Assembly (NCBI GenBank): GCA_913056365.1
Contig: CAJXLT010000004.1
Span: 203,247 to 267,246 of the forward strand
Reading direction: 5' to 3'
Origin: an uncultured Paenibacillaceae bacterium
GTDB lineage: Bacteria > Bacillota > Bacilli > Paenibacillales > K13
Length of the DNA stretch: 64,000 nt
Part shown: positions 1 to 9,700 of the stretch, piece by piece
Layout: each line of letters starts with the position of its first letter
Position numbering within the stretch: the stretch's first letter is position 1
The notes under the pieces: model-generated
Seen by the model: only the letters and a program-made list of their open reading frames with translations
What the model was told of the DNA's origin: nothing
Database searches by the model: none
Made by a program: the position numbers and the translations under genes

Positions 1-130
1 CCGCTTTTCCGAACATCATCCGAATGGTCTTGCCCGGCTTCAAGGACAGCGACTTGATGAGAGCGGAGGTGGCATAGACGACGCGCGCCGGCCGCTTTGT
101 CACAAGGACCTGACAGGTTGACATACTCAT
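1..130 (-). CDS. YheC/YheD-like protein, N-terminal part (cut by window edge)
   Basis: Only the first 43 codons are inside the window and the gene continues past position 1. An ATG at 128-130 is preceded by a CTAGGAGGG ribosome site at a good distance. The visible protein runs into a leucine-rich stretch ending MMFGKA, which resembles the small N-terminal domain of the YheC/YheD ATP-grasp family. The next gene (154-1506) is a full member of that family on the same strand, 23 bp upstream, so the two probably form a tandem paralogous pair. The family call rests on a short segment plus context. Confidence 0.55.
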   Translation of the reverse strand, partial: MSMSTCQVLVTKRPARVVYATSALIKSLSLKPGKTIRMMFGKA

Positions 131-153
131 GGTTCGTACCCTCCTAGTTGCGT

Positions 154-1506
154 TCACAATCCCGCCAGATGGCGCGAATATTGGATTAGCCTTTTGACGG
201 AAGGCCGGATTTTTTGATCGGATAACGGTGTGCTGTCATTTTTGGCAGGCTTGGAATTGACTTCGAGCAGCCATACCTTACCGGCGGTATCTACGGCAAG
301 ATCGACACCGAATTCGCCGAATTGGGCCGGTATTTGATTCTCAACCCCTTGCGCGACAAGCAAGGCTGCCTTCTTCAATCGTTGCAGCACCGCAGTCGGC
401 GCTTTCAATCCGGCTCTGCTCAGAGCTTCCTTCGCTGGGCTTAAGGTGCCTCCTCTAGCCAGATTGGACACAAAGTGATTGCTGCCGGCAATCCGTCCGA
501 CGATGGAAGTCAAGCCCCATTTTCCCTTCTCGCCTTTATGCGTAAGCGCGCGAAAATCTACAGGACGTCCACCTATGCGTATAAGAGTTAAGCCCTGCTG
601 AATTTGAAAACGCGACGATTTCGCTCTCCCGGCAATAAGATGTAGAACCTCTTTCGTAGTGGCTGCTGATTTCTGAGTCACATTGTTAAGATGGGAGAAG
701 TGGCATATATACCCGCCGGACGGCTTGCGTGTAATTTTGATAATGCCTTTGCCTAGACTGCCTCGTTCCGGCTTAAGGAAGACAGTGCGGTGATTGGCGA
801 GCATATGCTTGAGAGTTGCATAGCCGTTGTATTTGCGCGAGTGGGGCAAATACACGCGGGCTTCAGCATCTCGACGCAGCGCTGTGAAGACTTCGATTTT
901 GTCCAGATAACGTTCGTTGAATGTAGTGGTGCCGTAACGGGATTTTACTTCACGAATAAAATGTTGTACGCTTGGATTAGCTTCCAGCTTTCGGGACATT
1001 AGGCGGTTATAGACGACCTCTGGCATGGGGAATGAAGTTTGATACCAGCCGTTGTTGTAGCTCCAGCCGCGAATGCGCTTGTCGCGCCAATCGATCTGCT
1101 TCGGAGTGAAGAAAAAGACGAAACCGCCATACAGCTTGCCAGCCTCGACCATTTCCACGCAGAACGAGGTAGTGTTCCCGAAAGGACGGTTCTGATTTTG
1201 TGAGGCGCTGCCTAGCAATACGCCAATAACAGGTCCGATATGCAATGTTCTGGACTTGGGTCGGTATACGGCGCGGAGAGATGCACCCGACCTTAATCCC
1301 AGTTTGGCAGCAAGCCCTTCCGTCATACGAATGCCATCTAGACGAGAAGCTGAGGCCACGCTGACGGTTTGCCTAGTGGAACCATAGTGCAAGGTTATAC
1401 TTCCAGGGATTTTCCATTTTTTTATAGACGATTCCCGCAATACGATCGTATGGTCACTTGGGAATACGCTTTGGGTAATATGGAGATTCCATTTGATAGC
1501 GGACAC
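154..1506 (-). CDS. YheC/YheD family endospore coat-associated ATP-grasp protein
   Basis: A 450-residue protein of the YheC/YheD family, which is linked to the Bacillus spore coat and has an ATP-grasp fold; the substrate is unknown. The N-terminal domain (about 1-95) is followed by an ATP-grasp region. A phosphate-binding-type loop FLKPERGSLGKGI lies near residue 245 and the metal-site motif VWLLEVNSKP near the C terminus. The start is GTG at 1504-1506, preceded by AAAGGAGAC nine bases upstream. It is followed on the same strand by the start of a second family member at the window edge. Divergent yheB-like DUF445 lies on the other side, an arrangement recalling the B. subtilis yheBCD cluster. 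Confidence 0.9.
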   Translation of the reverse strand: MSAIKWNLHITQSVFPSDHTIVLRESSIKKWKIPGSITLHYGSTRQTVSVASASRLDGIRMTEGLAAKLGLRSGASLRAVYRPKSRTLHIGPVIGVLLGSASQNQNRPFGNTTSFCVEMVEAGKLYGGFVFFFTPKQIDWRDKRIRGWSYNNGWYQTSFPMPEVVYNRLMSRKLEANPSVQHFIREVKSRYGTTTFNERYLDKIEVFTALRRDAEARVYLPHSRKYNGYATLKHMLANHRTVFLKPERGSLGKGIIKITRKPSGGYICHFSHLNNVTQKSAATTKEVLHLIAGRAKSSRFQIQQGLTLIRIGGRPVDFRALTHKGEKGKWGLTSIVGRIAGSNHFVSNLARGGTLSPAKEALSRAGLKAPTAVLQRLKKAALLVAQGVENQIPAQFGEFGVDLAVDTAGKVWLLEVNSKPAKNDSTPLSDQKIRPSVKRLIQYSRHLAGL

Positions 1507-1645
1507 GAATTTAGTCTCCTTTCATCTGCGGCCAATACCGGAATAAAATCGGATAATCCATCATATGACTGCCTGCTCAGCTTGGTGCGCACGGAGGAGC
1601 AGTTGCTTACTGGGCTCTGCAGCAATGAATAGACGGAGGACAATC

Positions 1646-2812
1646 ATGAATACGATTGCATGGATTGCTATAAGTATTGGTGTTGCTGCCTTAATCGGCG
1701 GGATCACGAATCATCTAGCTATTAAGATGTTATTTCACCCAAGGAACCCGGTCATGGTCTTCGGCCGCAAGCTCCCCTTCACGCCAGGTATTATTCCGAA
1801 GCGGAAAGAAGAGATTGCACACTCGTTGGGACAAGTGGTAGGGGATTATTTGGTAACCTCTGAAGGGCTGGCCGGGCTGCTGCGCAAGCGGTCATTTCAA
1901 GTGCGTATTGAGGCCAAATTACGCGGGATGCTGCAACAGTGGGCTCAGGACGATAGAAGCCTGCGGGAAGCATTGTCAGACATATTCGGGGAGGACGAGG
2001 CGGCAAGATTGCTCGCTCAGGCTGAGACGATTGTTGCTGACGGATCGGACAGGCTCGTACGTTGGCTAGTCGAGGAGAAGGGCTTGTTGCAGCGTCCCTT
2101 CGAGGACTGGCTGCCTGGAGACAAGGCTGCGAGAGCAGAAGAATGGTCCAGTAGGCTGGCCGATCTGTTAGTGAAGGAATTGAGCCGACAGTTGCTCTCT
2201 CCCTCCGGTGCTCAGTTGATCCGCAGCCTTGCCGACAAGCTAATGGATCAAGCCGGTGGCGTGCTCGGCATGCTTGCCGGCATGTTCATGGACTCGGAAC
2301 GGATGGTGCAGAAGGTGCAGCCGATCGTACTGGAGAGCTTGCATTCCCAAGAAGTGCGAACAGCGTTGCGTCATTTCATCCGGCAGCAGTGGGATCGTCT
2401 CGAGATGAAGTCCCCAGAAGATGCGATTCGGTATTTCGCTGAAGGTGAACCGTTGGAGATTGTACAAGGATGGGTTCGCAAGAAGCTGCCGTGGCAGCGC
2501 TGGGTTGGAGAAGCGGCCGAACGATCGGTTGCAGCATGGCTTGCCCCTGTGTTGCCGAAGATTGAAGAGAAGCTTCCGCATGTAGTGGAGCAAGTTCTGG
2601 CTCTGTCCGCATCTCGGATGGATACAATCGTACGCGCGCTTGATTTGCCGGCGCTTGTAGGACAGCAGGTGAAGAACTTCCCAGTGGAGCACTTGGAACG
2701 AATTGTACTAGCGGTTTCAGGGAAGGAATTCCGCGCCATTACATGGCTTGGTGCTGGCTTAGGCGGCATGATTGGACTTGTACAAGCGATCGTGTACACC
2801 ATATGGCGTTAA
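1646..2812 (+). CDS. yheB: DUF445 family membrane protein (YheB-like)
   Basis: A 388-residue protein with an N-terminal membrane segment (about 3-25) containing the characteristic GGITNHLAIKMLFHP stretch and PFTPGIIPKRKEEIA, both typical of DUF445. A second hydrophobic segment lies at the extreme C terminus (WLGAGLGGMIGLVQAIVY). The middle is a long, charged, helix-rich region. The family has membrane ends and a large soluble domain, and its biochemical role is not known. ATG 1646 is chosen over the upstream open frame because CGGAGGA ends five bases before it. It is divergent from the YheC/YheD gene, as in the yhe region of B. subtilis. Confidence 0.88.
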   Translation: MNTIAWIAISIGVAALIGGITNHLAIKMLFHPRNPVMVFGRKLPFTPGIIPKRKEEIAHSLGQVVGDYLVTSEGLAGLLRKRSFQVRIEAKLRGMLQQWAQDDRSLREALSDIFGEDEAARLLAQAETIVADGSDRLVRWLVEEKGLLQRPFEDWLPGDKAARAEEWSSRLADLLVKELSRQLLSPSGAQLIRSLADKLMDQAGGVLGMLAGMFMDSERMVQKVQPIVLESLHSQEVRTALRHFIRQQWDRLEMKSPEDAIRYFAEGEPLEIVQGWVRKKLPWQRWVGEAAERSVAAWLAPVLPKIEEKLPHVVEQVLALSASRMDTIVRALDLPALVGQQVKNFPVEHLERIVLAVSGKEFRAITWLGAGLGGMIGLVQAIVYTIWR

Positions 2813-2880
2813 GGAAAAGCTTCATAGTTGCCTCATGCTGAGCATAGGATAGAGCAAGAGCGCATAGAGGAGGCATGGCA

Positions 2881-3159
2881 ATGAAAGGAATAGCTTCAGT
2901 TGTTGGCTTGGCGTTAAGTGCGGGGTTGTTGCTGTATGCGATACCGAAGCTTGAAGTGGGACAAGGCTGGACGGCCCCGTCGGTGTTCGCAGCGCTGTGG
3001 GTAGTAATGATGTTCGTCATCGTGGCTGCTTATCTACATGACTTGCTTGGGGTGAACGAAGAGACGCGAAAGGAAATGCAGCATGTCAAACGTATGCGAA
3101 GATGGAAAGCAGAACAACGATTACGCAGCAAGCTCGTGATGCGTGATGCGAGGAAATAA
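2881..3159 (+). CDS. small two-helix membrane protein, unknown
   Basis: A 92-residue protein not recognised as a named family. It has two hydrophobic segments (about 3-20 and 36-56) followed by a very basic C-terminal tail rich in Lys and Arg, presumably cytoplasmic. ATG 2881 is preferred over ATG 2875 because AGGAGG at 2868-2873 sits seven bases before 2881 and only one before 2875. It follows the DUF445 gene by 68 bp on the same strand and may be co-transcribed. Function cannot be assigned. Confidence 0.7.
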   Translation: MKGIASVVGLALSAGLLLYAIPKLEVGQGWTAPSVFAALWVVMMFVIVAAYLHDLLGVNEETRKEMQHVKRMRRWKAEQRLRSKLVMRDARK

Positions 3160-3212
3160 GCTGCGCTTGCTGCGCAACGGAGAAGAAGTGTACCTAGTTT
3201 GAATGTCATGCT

Positions 3213-3226
3213 ATGGGATATCCCAT
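3213..3226. repeat. 14-bp perfect palindrome between convergent genes
   Basis: ATGGGATATCCCAT is a perfect palindrome in the 72-bp gap between two convergent genes. It has no loop and no T-run, so it is not a classical terminator. It may be chance or a protein site. Confidence 0.3.
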
Positions 3227-3231
3227 TATCA

Positions 3232-3444
3232 TTACTCAACACCTAAGCGTTGCATGGTTTGGTCTGTAAGTGCTTCGATGTGCTTGGCTGTATACGTGAT
3301 TTCGGATGCCATTTCTCTGATCAGCCGTTCTTGTCCATCATCGTTAGTGGTATGGATTTCGTCCAGACGATTCCGGTAATGGAACAAGACGCTCTGAATG
3401 GCGATGGTCAAGTATCGGGAATCAATGCAGGTGGTTTTGTCCAT
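3232..3444 (-). CDS. small hypothetical protein
   Basis: A 70-residue protein starting MDKTTCIDSRYLTIA. TAGGAGGTTC lies nine bases upstream of ATG 3442-3444, a strong ribosome site that supports translation. It is mostly charged, with no membrane segment or recognisable motif, and a predicted helical C-terminal half with repeated acidic and basic residues. It is convergent with the small membrane protein gene. I do not recognise the family. Confidence 0.6.
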   Translation of the reverse strand: MDKTTCIDSRYLTIAIQSVLFHYRNRLDEIHTTNDDGQERLIREMASEITYTAKHIEALTDQTMQRLGVE

Positions 3445-3565
3445 GCTTGTGAACCTCCTATCTCCTTTTCCTGACGGCATATATCTGATGTTCCATAGCT
3501 TAATTGTTTCCAGATTAATACATACACATACACATGAAAACCCTATTCGCGCACGTGAATTTTTC

Positions 3566-3594
3566 TTTACGAAAATTTATTAGTCATATATAAT
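3566..3594 (+). promoter_or_regulatory. sigma-A type promoter for ytoI
   Basis: TATAAT at 3589-3594 is separated by exactly 17 bp from TTTACG at 3566-3571, which matches TTGACA at four positions. The region is very AT-rich and lies 50 bp upstream of the ytoI start. Predicted transcription starts near 3601. Confidence 0.55.
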
Positions 3595-3644
3595 AATAGG
3601 CTAATTTCAAAAAGTATATCCAAAGAATGTAGGCGACTGTAGTG

Positions 3645-4973
3645 ATGAGAGAAGACGCTTCGACGAAGCATGAGCAAATTATGCAGTATATAGCTGACCT
3701 GGAAGTAGGTCAGCAAATCTCTGTGCGCCGTATTGCTAAGGAGTTGCATGTTAGCGAGGGTACGGCTTATCGTGCGATTAAGGATGCGGAGAATCAAGGT
3801 CTTGTTCATACTCGACCGAGAATCGGCACCGTTCGTGTGGGCAAGCAGCATCGGTACCGGATTGATCAATTGACCTTTCGTGACGTTGTGATGATCGTCG
3901 ATGGTGAAGTGCTTGGCGGGCAGGCTGGCTTGGATACGCCGCTTCATAAGTTTGTGATTGGCGCTATGGAGCTGGACGATATGATGAAGTATATCGATGC
4001 AGGCAGTCTGCTCATTGTCGGCAATCGGGAAGGTGCTCACCGCTTGGCGTTGGAGCAAGGCTCAGGTGTACTGGTAACGGGCGGATTCCATGCTAGCGAT
4101 GACATTCGCGAATTGGCTGATGCCTCACAGCTTCCAGTCATTACAAGCGGGTACGATACCTTCACCGTTGCCTCCATGATTAATCGGGCGATCTATGACC
4201 GGTTGATCAAGAAAAAAATTATACTAGTAGAAGATCTGATACATGACAAGGAAGCGCCGTTCACCGTCAAGGCGCAACAGACGGTCGGCGATTGGATCAA
4301 ATATGTGGACAGCACAGGCAACAGCAGATTTCCCGTTACAGATGAATGGAATCGGGTTATTGGTATGGTCACCCCGAAGGATATTCTGGATGCAGACCCG
4401 AGTCAGACCCTTGACCGGCTTATGACGCGAAATCCGCTCACAGTCGGCGTGCAAACATCGATCGCCTCCGCTGCACATATGATGGTGTGGGAAGGGATCG
4501 AAGTGCTGCCGGTTGTGGATGGCAACCGCAAACTGCGCGGGATCATTAGCAGGCAGGATGTACTGAAGGCGATGCAATACAGTCAGCGGCAGCCGCAAAT
4601 TGGCGAGACGTTCGAGGATTTGATGTGGTCGACATTCGAGGAAATTCGGGATGAAGCAGGACATGTCAGCTTCCGTGGCAGTATAACACCGCAGATGACC
4701 GGTGACCTAGGCGTAGTGTCTGAAGGCGTGCTGGCTACCTTAATGACGAAGGCTGCCTTTCAAGTGATTAAGTCAGAGCGCAAGGGTGATCTCGTGTTGG
4801 ATAATGCCTCTACCTATTTTATTCGTCCGTTGCAGCTAGACACATCTGTGGAAATCATCCCGAATGTGCTGGAGATTAGTCGGAAGTTTGCGAAGGTGGA
4901 TGTGGAGATGTTTCATGAGCGGGTGCTGATATGCAAGGCGCTTCTGACTGCGCAAGTACTGGAACAGCGTTAG
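3645..4973 (+). CDS. ytoI: YtoI-like regulator: HTH-DRTGG-CBS-CBS-hotdog
   Basis: A 442-residue multidomain protein with a winged helix-turn-helix at about 10-70 (the SEGTAYRAIKDAENQGLV region). A DRTGG-type domain follows at about 75-185, two CBS domains at about 190-315, and a MaoC-like/4HBT hotdog domain at about 330-440. This order is that of YtoI. CBS domains generally bind adenine nucleotides, so a nucleotide-sensing regulator is likely, but its targets are unknown. ATG 3645 is preceded directly by GTG 3642. The ribosome site is weak, so the exact start is uncertain. Its neighbours ytpI, ytrI, ytrH and dnaE match the B. subtilis order. Confidence 0.9.
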   Translation: MREDASTKHEQIMQYIADLEVGQQISVRRIAKELHVSEGTAYRAIKDAENQGLVHTRPRIGTVRVGKQHRYRIDQLTFRDVVMIVDGEVLGGQAGLDTPLHKFVIGAMELDDMMKYIDAGSLLIVGNREGAHRLALEQGSGVLVTGGFHASDDIRELADASQLPVITSGYDTFTVASMINRAIYDRLIKKKIILVEDLIHDKEAPFTVKAQQTVGDWIKYVDSTGNSRFPVTDEWNRVIGMVTPKDILDADPSQTLDRLMTRNPLTVGVQTSIASAAHMMVWEGIEVLPVVDGNRKLRGIISRQDVLKAMQYSQRQPQIGETFEDLMWSTFEEIRDEAGHVSFRGSITPQMTGDLGVVSEGVLATLMTKAAFQVIKSERKGDLVLDNASTYFIRPLQLDTSVEIIPNVLEISRKFAKVDVEMFHERVLICKALLTAQVLEQR

Positions 4974-5337
4974 CTGTTGGCTAATGATCGGCAGATATAC
5001 TGCGAGGGATCGTTTAGGATCGGCGTGGGAGGAATGGTTTGTGCCGAAATTCCTGCGAATCTGCAGGCTTATAGGTCGAGAATGCGTCGATATTCGAATA
5101 TTACTGCGAATCTGCATCTTTCCACTCGGGATATGGCCGAAATAGGCTGTTCGGGTTGTGAAAGGATGTAGATTGGCAGTTATTTTTGATTTGGGCATAA
5201 TTTCGACTAGTAAGCATGCACTTTCTGCAGGTATTCGACAACTATGACGCACACTTGATTTCGCTGCATGCGATTCGTCGAACCATTCATCTCTCGGGCC
5301 CCGCGCAAGTAATCGGCATACGCTTCGGAGCTTCGCT
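4974..5337. other. 364-bp gap with a 51-bp phased motif pair
   Basis: No convincing gene is visible between convergent ytoI and ytpI. CTGCGAATCTGCA occurs at 5053-5065 and again at 5104-5116, exactly 51 bp apart. The right end overlaps the first copy of the hairpin repeat (5294-5352). Confidence 0.6.
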
Positions 5338-5352
5338 TCACTTTCGTGGGAG
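5294..5352. repeat. dispersed hairpin repeat, copy 1
   Basis: A roughly 58-bp element sharing TCGGGCCCCGCG, AAGTAATCGG and GCTTCG with a second copy at 15022-15079. Its ends form an imperfect stem (CCCGCGCAAGT against ACTTTCGTGGG). It covers the ytpI stop codon on the other strand, so the last ytpI codons lie in the repeat. It may act as a transcript end, but no T-run follows. Confidence 0.65.
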
Positions 5353-5661
5353 CTCACCCTGTTCCGTCATACGGTTGAAAGCGGAATGGTTCCGGATACC
5401 GGCGAATAGGTTGAATAGGCCCAACAGCAAAAAGACGGTGCCTACGATCATGCGTATAGTGGAGCCTTCGAACAGGACTAGCTGAACGATAGCAATAATG
5501 ATCAGCATAACGCCCATGCACATATTCGTGCGTGCGCTGTAGAGCCCTTGCAGCTTTACGGTAGTTGCTTTGCGCGATTTAGAACTGAAGATGAATGAAG
5601 CAACTGCGGCGATGATGGCAGAGAACGTAAGGACAAGTTGCCAGAAGGATATATCTATCAT
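5338..5661 (-). CDS. ytpI: YtpI-like membrane protein
   Basis: A 107-residue protein with three hydrophobic segments (about 5-25, 45-67 and 70-90) and a polar C-terminal tail. It matches YtpI in size, membrane layout and position next to ytoI. ATG at 5659-5661 is preceded by AAAGGA about 12 bases upstream; the longer frame begins with a TTG that includes that ribosome site and is therefore rejected. The last codons lie within a dispersed hairpin repeat. Function is unknown. Confidence 0.8.
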   Translation of the reverse strand: MIDISFWQLVLTFSAIIAAVASFIFSSKSRKATTVKLQGLYSARTNMCMGVMLIIIAIVQLVLFEGSTIRMIVGTVFLLLGLFNLFAGIRNHSAFNRMTEQGELPRK

Positions 5662-5746
5662 CGGATGTTCGTTTCCTTTCAAGTGAGGTTTTTCTTACTG
5701 TAGCTTGTAGAGGCGGAGATTGCAAGTGCTGCTACTATTCAATTGT

Positions 5747-6247
5747 CTAGCTGCCGGGCTTCAACTCCTCGACCTCAATCCATACGCGCAGCTCCCCATA
5801 AATAACGAACAGTGAGCTGATGCGAGCCATGTAGCTTGTGCCGTCCTGGTCGCGAATAAGCTGGCTGTAGAGGCTTTTCACATTTTGTGTACCTGAGTCT
5901 AATACGGCGATTTTTTGTCCGACCCAGATCTCTCGCAGCTTCTCCCATATTTGATGACGAATCCGATTTTGAATCACCTCTTCCAAGGGCTCGGTACCGC
6001 TTCGGGTCTCAATATGGACATCAACCGATCGGATAACGGTCTGGCTGTTCTTATGCTTCTCAAGATCCAGTATGTCTGATTTCAGCTTGTTGTTCTCCTC
6101 AGTAAGTCGGCTATTGTCCTCTAGAATGAGATGGAAGTTGTGCTGCACAATGCTCATGAATACAGCAGCCCCGACAATAGTGCCGGACAGGAAGATCGCA
6201 GCAAGCCGCAGACGATGCTTCCATAAGGCGAAGGGCGGCACCCTCAT
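5747..6247 (-). CDS. ytrI: sporulation membrane protein YtrI
   Basis: A 166-residue protein with a single membrane segment (about 13-36), a coiled-coil stretch (LTEENNKLKSDILDLEKHK) and a C-terminal soluble domain. It matches YtrI, a sporulation membrane protein needed for efficient spore formation in B. subtilis. ATG at 6245-6247 overlaps the ytrH stop (TGA 6244-6246) as ATGA, indicating translational coupling. GGGAGGGGG lies just upstream. A longer in-frame start exists but would overlap ytrH more. Confidence 0.85.
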   Translation of the reverse strand: MRVPPFALWKHRLRLAAIFLSGTIVGAAVFMSIVQHNFHLILEDNSRLTEENNKLKSDILDLEKHKNSQTVIRSVDVHIETRSGTEPLEEVIQNRIRHQIWEKLREIWVGQKIAVLDSGTQNVKSLYSQLIRDQDGTSYMARISSLFVIYGELRVWIEVEELKPGS

Positions 6248-6579
6248 CCTTCTCCCCCTCCCGAGCATACCCACTGAATGAGCCGCGTCCCCATCGAAGC
6301 GCCTATAAAAGCGCTTATAATCAGCAAAATTTGCTTGATCGCCAGCATATACTGACTATCGCTGAAGTTGGTCTCAATCAACCGGAACGGATCGATTGTT
6401 CCGCCGATCGCAGCGACGACTGCCCAAATTTTGATCTTATCTGCGATCGATTCCATGTGCAGCTTCGGAGACTCAAGGGTTAATATGGCTGCGATCCCGC
6501 CAAGCATTGCTGCCCCAAGTACAACACCGAATGCTTGCAAAAAGTGATAGATCAGCTGTTTGATAAAGTAGGCATGCAT
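6244..6579 (-). CDS. ytrH: sporulation membrane protein YtrH
   Basis: A 111-residue protein with two or three membrane segments, including an N-terminal one around residues 9-33 and one near the C terminus. It matches YtrH, which acts with YtrI in sporulation. GAAGG precedes ATG 6577-6579 by seven bases; the longer frame has no better site. It is the first gene of a ytrH-ytrI operon on the minus strand, divergent from dnaE. In B. subtilis this operon is under sporulation control; I could not confirm a sigma-E promoter here. Confidence 0.85.
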   Translation of the reverse strand: MHAYFIKQLIYHFLQAFGVVLGAAMLGGIAAILTLESPKLHMESIADKIKIWAVVAAIGGTIDPFRLIETNFSDSQYMLAIKQILLIISAFIGASMGTRLIQWVCSGGGEG

Positions 6580-6747
6580 GGACAGACCTTCTTTCATTAG
6601 AATCAGTCTGGTAGTTCACCGTGCGAATACAGCCAACAAGCGAGCTGCAAAACGTCTATAGTTATATGTATAGGAAAGGCTGTCCTGAATATGATAAAAT
6701 GATTGTACGGAACAGAAGTTCGGATAACCGTCGGAGATTGAAAGAGA

Positions 6748-9700
6748 ATGGAGCCGATGACAATGGGCGAATTTGTGCATCTGCATGTGCATAGTGAATA
6801 CAGTCTGCTGGATGGCGCTGCCCGCATTTCGGATTTGGTGCAACAGGCGGCGGCACACGGCATGAAAGCATTAGCATTAACCGACCATGGGGTGATGTAT
6901 GGCGCAATCCCGTTCTATCAAGCCTGCAAGGAGCACGGTGTGAAGCCGATTATTGGCTGCGAAGCCTACGTGACAGAGGGCTCTCGCAAGCAGCGAGGCT
7001 CTCGTCAGGATCAGCGGATCTATCATCTCATTTTGCTGGCTCGCAATAGAGAAGGGTACCGTAACTTGATGCAGCTGTGCTCGATCGGGCATTTGGAAGG
7101 GTTTCATTATAAGCCGCGAGTGGACTTGGACGCTTTGTCCAAGCATGCGGAGGGGATTACGGCATTAAGCGCATGCCTTGGCGGAGAGGTTGCACAAGCG
7201 TTGCTGGCTGATCGAGGCGAGGATGCGAAGCAGGCGGCGCTTCGTTACCGCGATATATTCGGCGAGCACTTTTACTTGGAGTTGCAGGATCATGGATTGT
7301 TCGAGCAGAAGAAAGTGAACCGCAGGCTGATCGAACTCAGCCGGGAAACCGGTATTCCGCTCGTTGCGACGAACGATGTGCATTACTTGCAGGCGGAGGA
7401 TCAGACGGTACAGGATACGTTGATCTGTATCGGCACCGGCAAGACGGTTGAGGATGAAGATCGGCTGAAGATGCAGACGAACCAGATGTATCTCAAGAGC
7501 GGCGAAGAGATGGCGGTGCTATTTCCGCATTGTCCCGAAGCATTGGAAGCGACGGCACGCATAGCGGACACCTGCAATCTAGATCTGACATTTGGCCGTA
7601 CGGAGCTTCCGCGTTATTATCCTGTTCCAGAAGAGCAGAATTCTGAGGGGTTCCTGAAGGAGCTGTGTGAGAAGGGTCTGCTGGAACGGTACGGAGAATT
7701 GCCCGCATGGCATAATCCAGAATGGCGCGCCCGCGCAGAAGAACGGCTGGATTATGAGCTTCAGGTGATCGGCAAGATGGGCTACGAGGACTACTTCCTG
7801 ATCGTATGGGACTTCATTCGCTACGCGAAGGAGAAGCGTATCGCAGTAGGACCCGGCAGGGGGTCTTCTGCAGGCAGTCTAGTTGCCTACACGCTGGCGA
7901 TCACCGACGTCGATCCGCTGAAATACGGCCTGCTGTTCGAACGGTTCTTGAACCCGGAACGGGTTACGATGCCCGATATTGACATCGACTTCAGCGATGA
8001 GCGCCGAGATGAGGTCATCGACTACGTAGTGGACAAGTATGGCGCTGATCGGGTTGCGCAGATTATTACGTTCGGCACGATGGCGGCTAAGGCAGCTGTG
8101 CGGGATGTCGGACGCGCACTCGGCCACACGTATGCGGAAGTGGATCGGATTGCGAAGATGATCCCGGCTCAGCCCGGCATTACGCTCGACAAAGCGCTGG
8201 CGCAATCACCATCTCTGCGAACAGCGGCAGATCAGGACAGCAAGGCAAGTACATTGCTGGAGGTGGCGCGCAAGGTGGAGGGGATGCCGCGGCATGCCTC
8301 CACACATGCTGCCGGTGTCGTCATTTCCAAGGATGCGCTGACCGATCATGTGCCATTGCAGACAGGCACAGAGAAGGTTGCGTTGACCCAATATTCGATG
8401 GAGCATCTGGAGGCGGTCGGGCTGCTGAAGATGGATTTCCTTGGGCTGCGCACCTTGTCTATTATCGAACGCACCTTGGCTTGGGTTGCGCAGCTTGGAG
8501 GCGGGTCGATAGATTTGCGCACGATTCCCGATGACGATCCCGCCACCTACGAGATGCTGTCTAGAGGAGATACGACCGGCATATTTCAGCTGGAATCAGC
8601 AGGCATGCGGCGAGTGCTGCGTGAGCTGAAGCCGTCTGCGTTCGAGGACATTATTTCGGTGCTTGCGCTGTACCGTCCGGGTCCGATGGAATTTATCCCC
8701 CGCTACATTGAGGCGAAGCATGGGCGAATCGAAGCGGAGTACCCGCATGCCGATTTGGAACCGATTCTGAGAGATACGCATGGCATTATCGTATACCAAG
8801 AGCAGATTATGCAGATCGCGTCGCGTATGGCTGGATTCTCATTGGGAGAAGCCGACTTGCTGCGCAGAGCCGTGTCCAAGAAGAAGCGGGAAGTGCTGGA
8901 TCAGGAACGAGAGCATTTCGTAGCGGGCAGTTTGCAGCAAGGATATGAGGAAAGTGAAGCGCATCTCGTCTATGATATGATCGTTCGCTTCGCGGATTAT
9001 GGCTTCCCGCGTGCTCATGCGACAGCTTATGGGGTTCTCGCCTACCGCACGGCATATTTGAAAGCGAACTATCCGGTTCCCTTCATGGCTTCGATGCTTA
9101 CCTCGGTCATTGGCAATCACCGGAAGATGGCTGAATATGCGGATGAATGCAAGCGCATGGGCATTCGCGTGCTTGGACCGGATGTGAATGAGAGCAATAT
9201 AAGCTTCACACCATTAGCAGGCGGGCAAGAAGACGATGTCGGGGCGATCCGATATGGTCTCGCGGCGATCAAGAACGTAGGCACGCAGGCGATGGAATCG
9301 ATTATCCGGGAAAGAGACGGTGCCCCGTACAGTCACTTAGCAGACTTCTGTAATCGGGTTGATCTGCGGGTGTGCAACAAGCGGGTCATCGAATCGTTAA
9401 TATTAGCCGGTGGCATGGACGCGATGGAGGGGCATCGTGCCCAGCTGCTTGCTGTATTGGACGAAACGGCGGACACGGCTGCGAAGCGGAAGAAGGAGCG
9501 TGACGAGCTGCAGCTCGAGATGTTCGGCTTCCAAGAAAGCGCCAACTGGCAGTTTGAACTGCCAGATGTCCAACCGTTCACCAGATCGCGCGAGCTGGAG
9601 CTGGAGCGGGAGCTTCTGGGCCTGTACTTGTCCGGACATCCGCTAGATGATTATCACAGCAAGCTGGAGACCTTAAGCGTCACGCCGCTTCATGAATTAG

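Noticed and set aside
3642..3644. GTG start for ytoI one codon upstream
   Set aside because: The adjacent ATG is more usual. The difference is one residue and cannot be settled by sequence.
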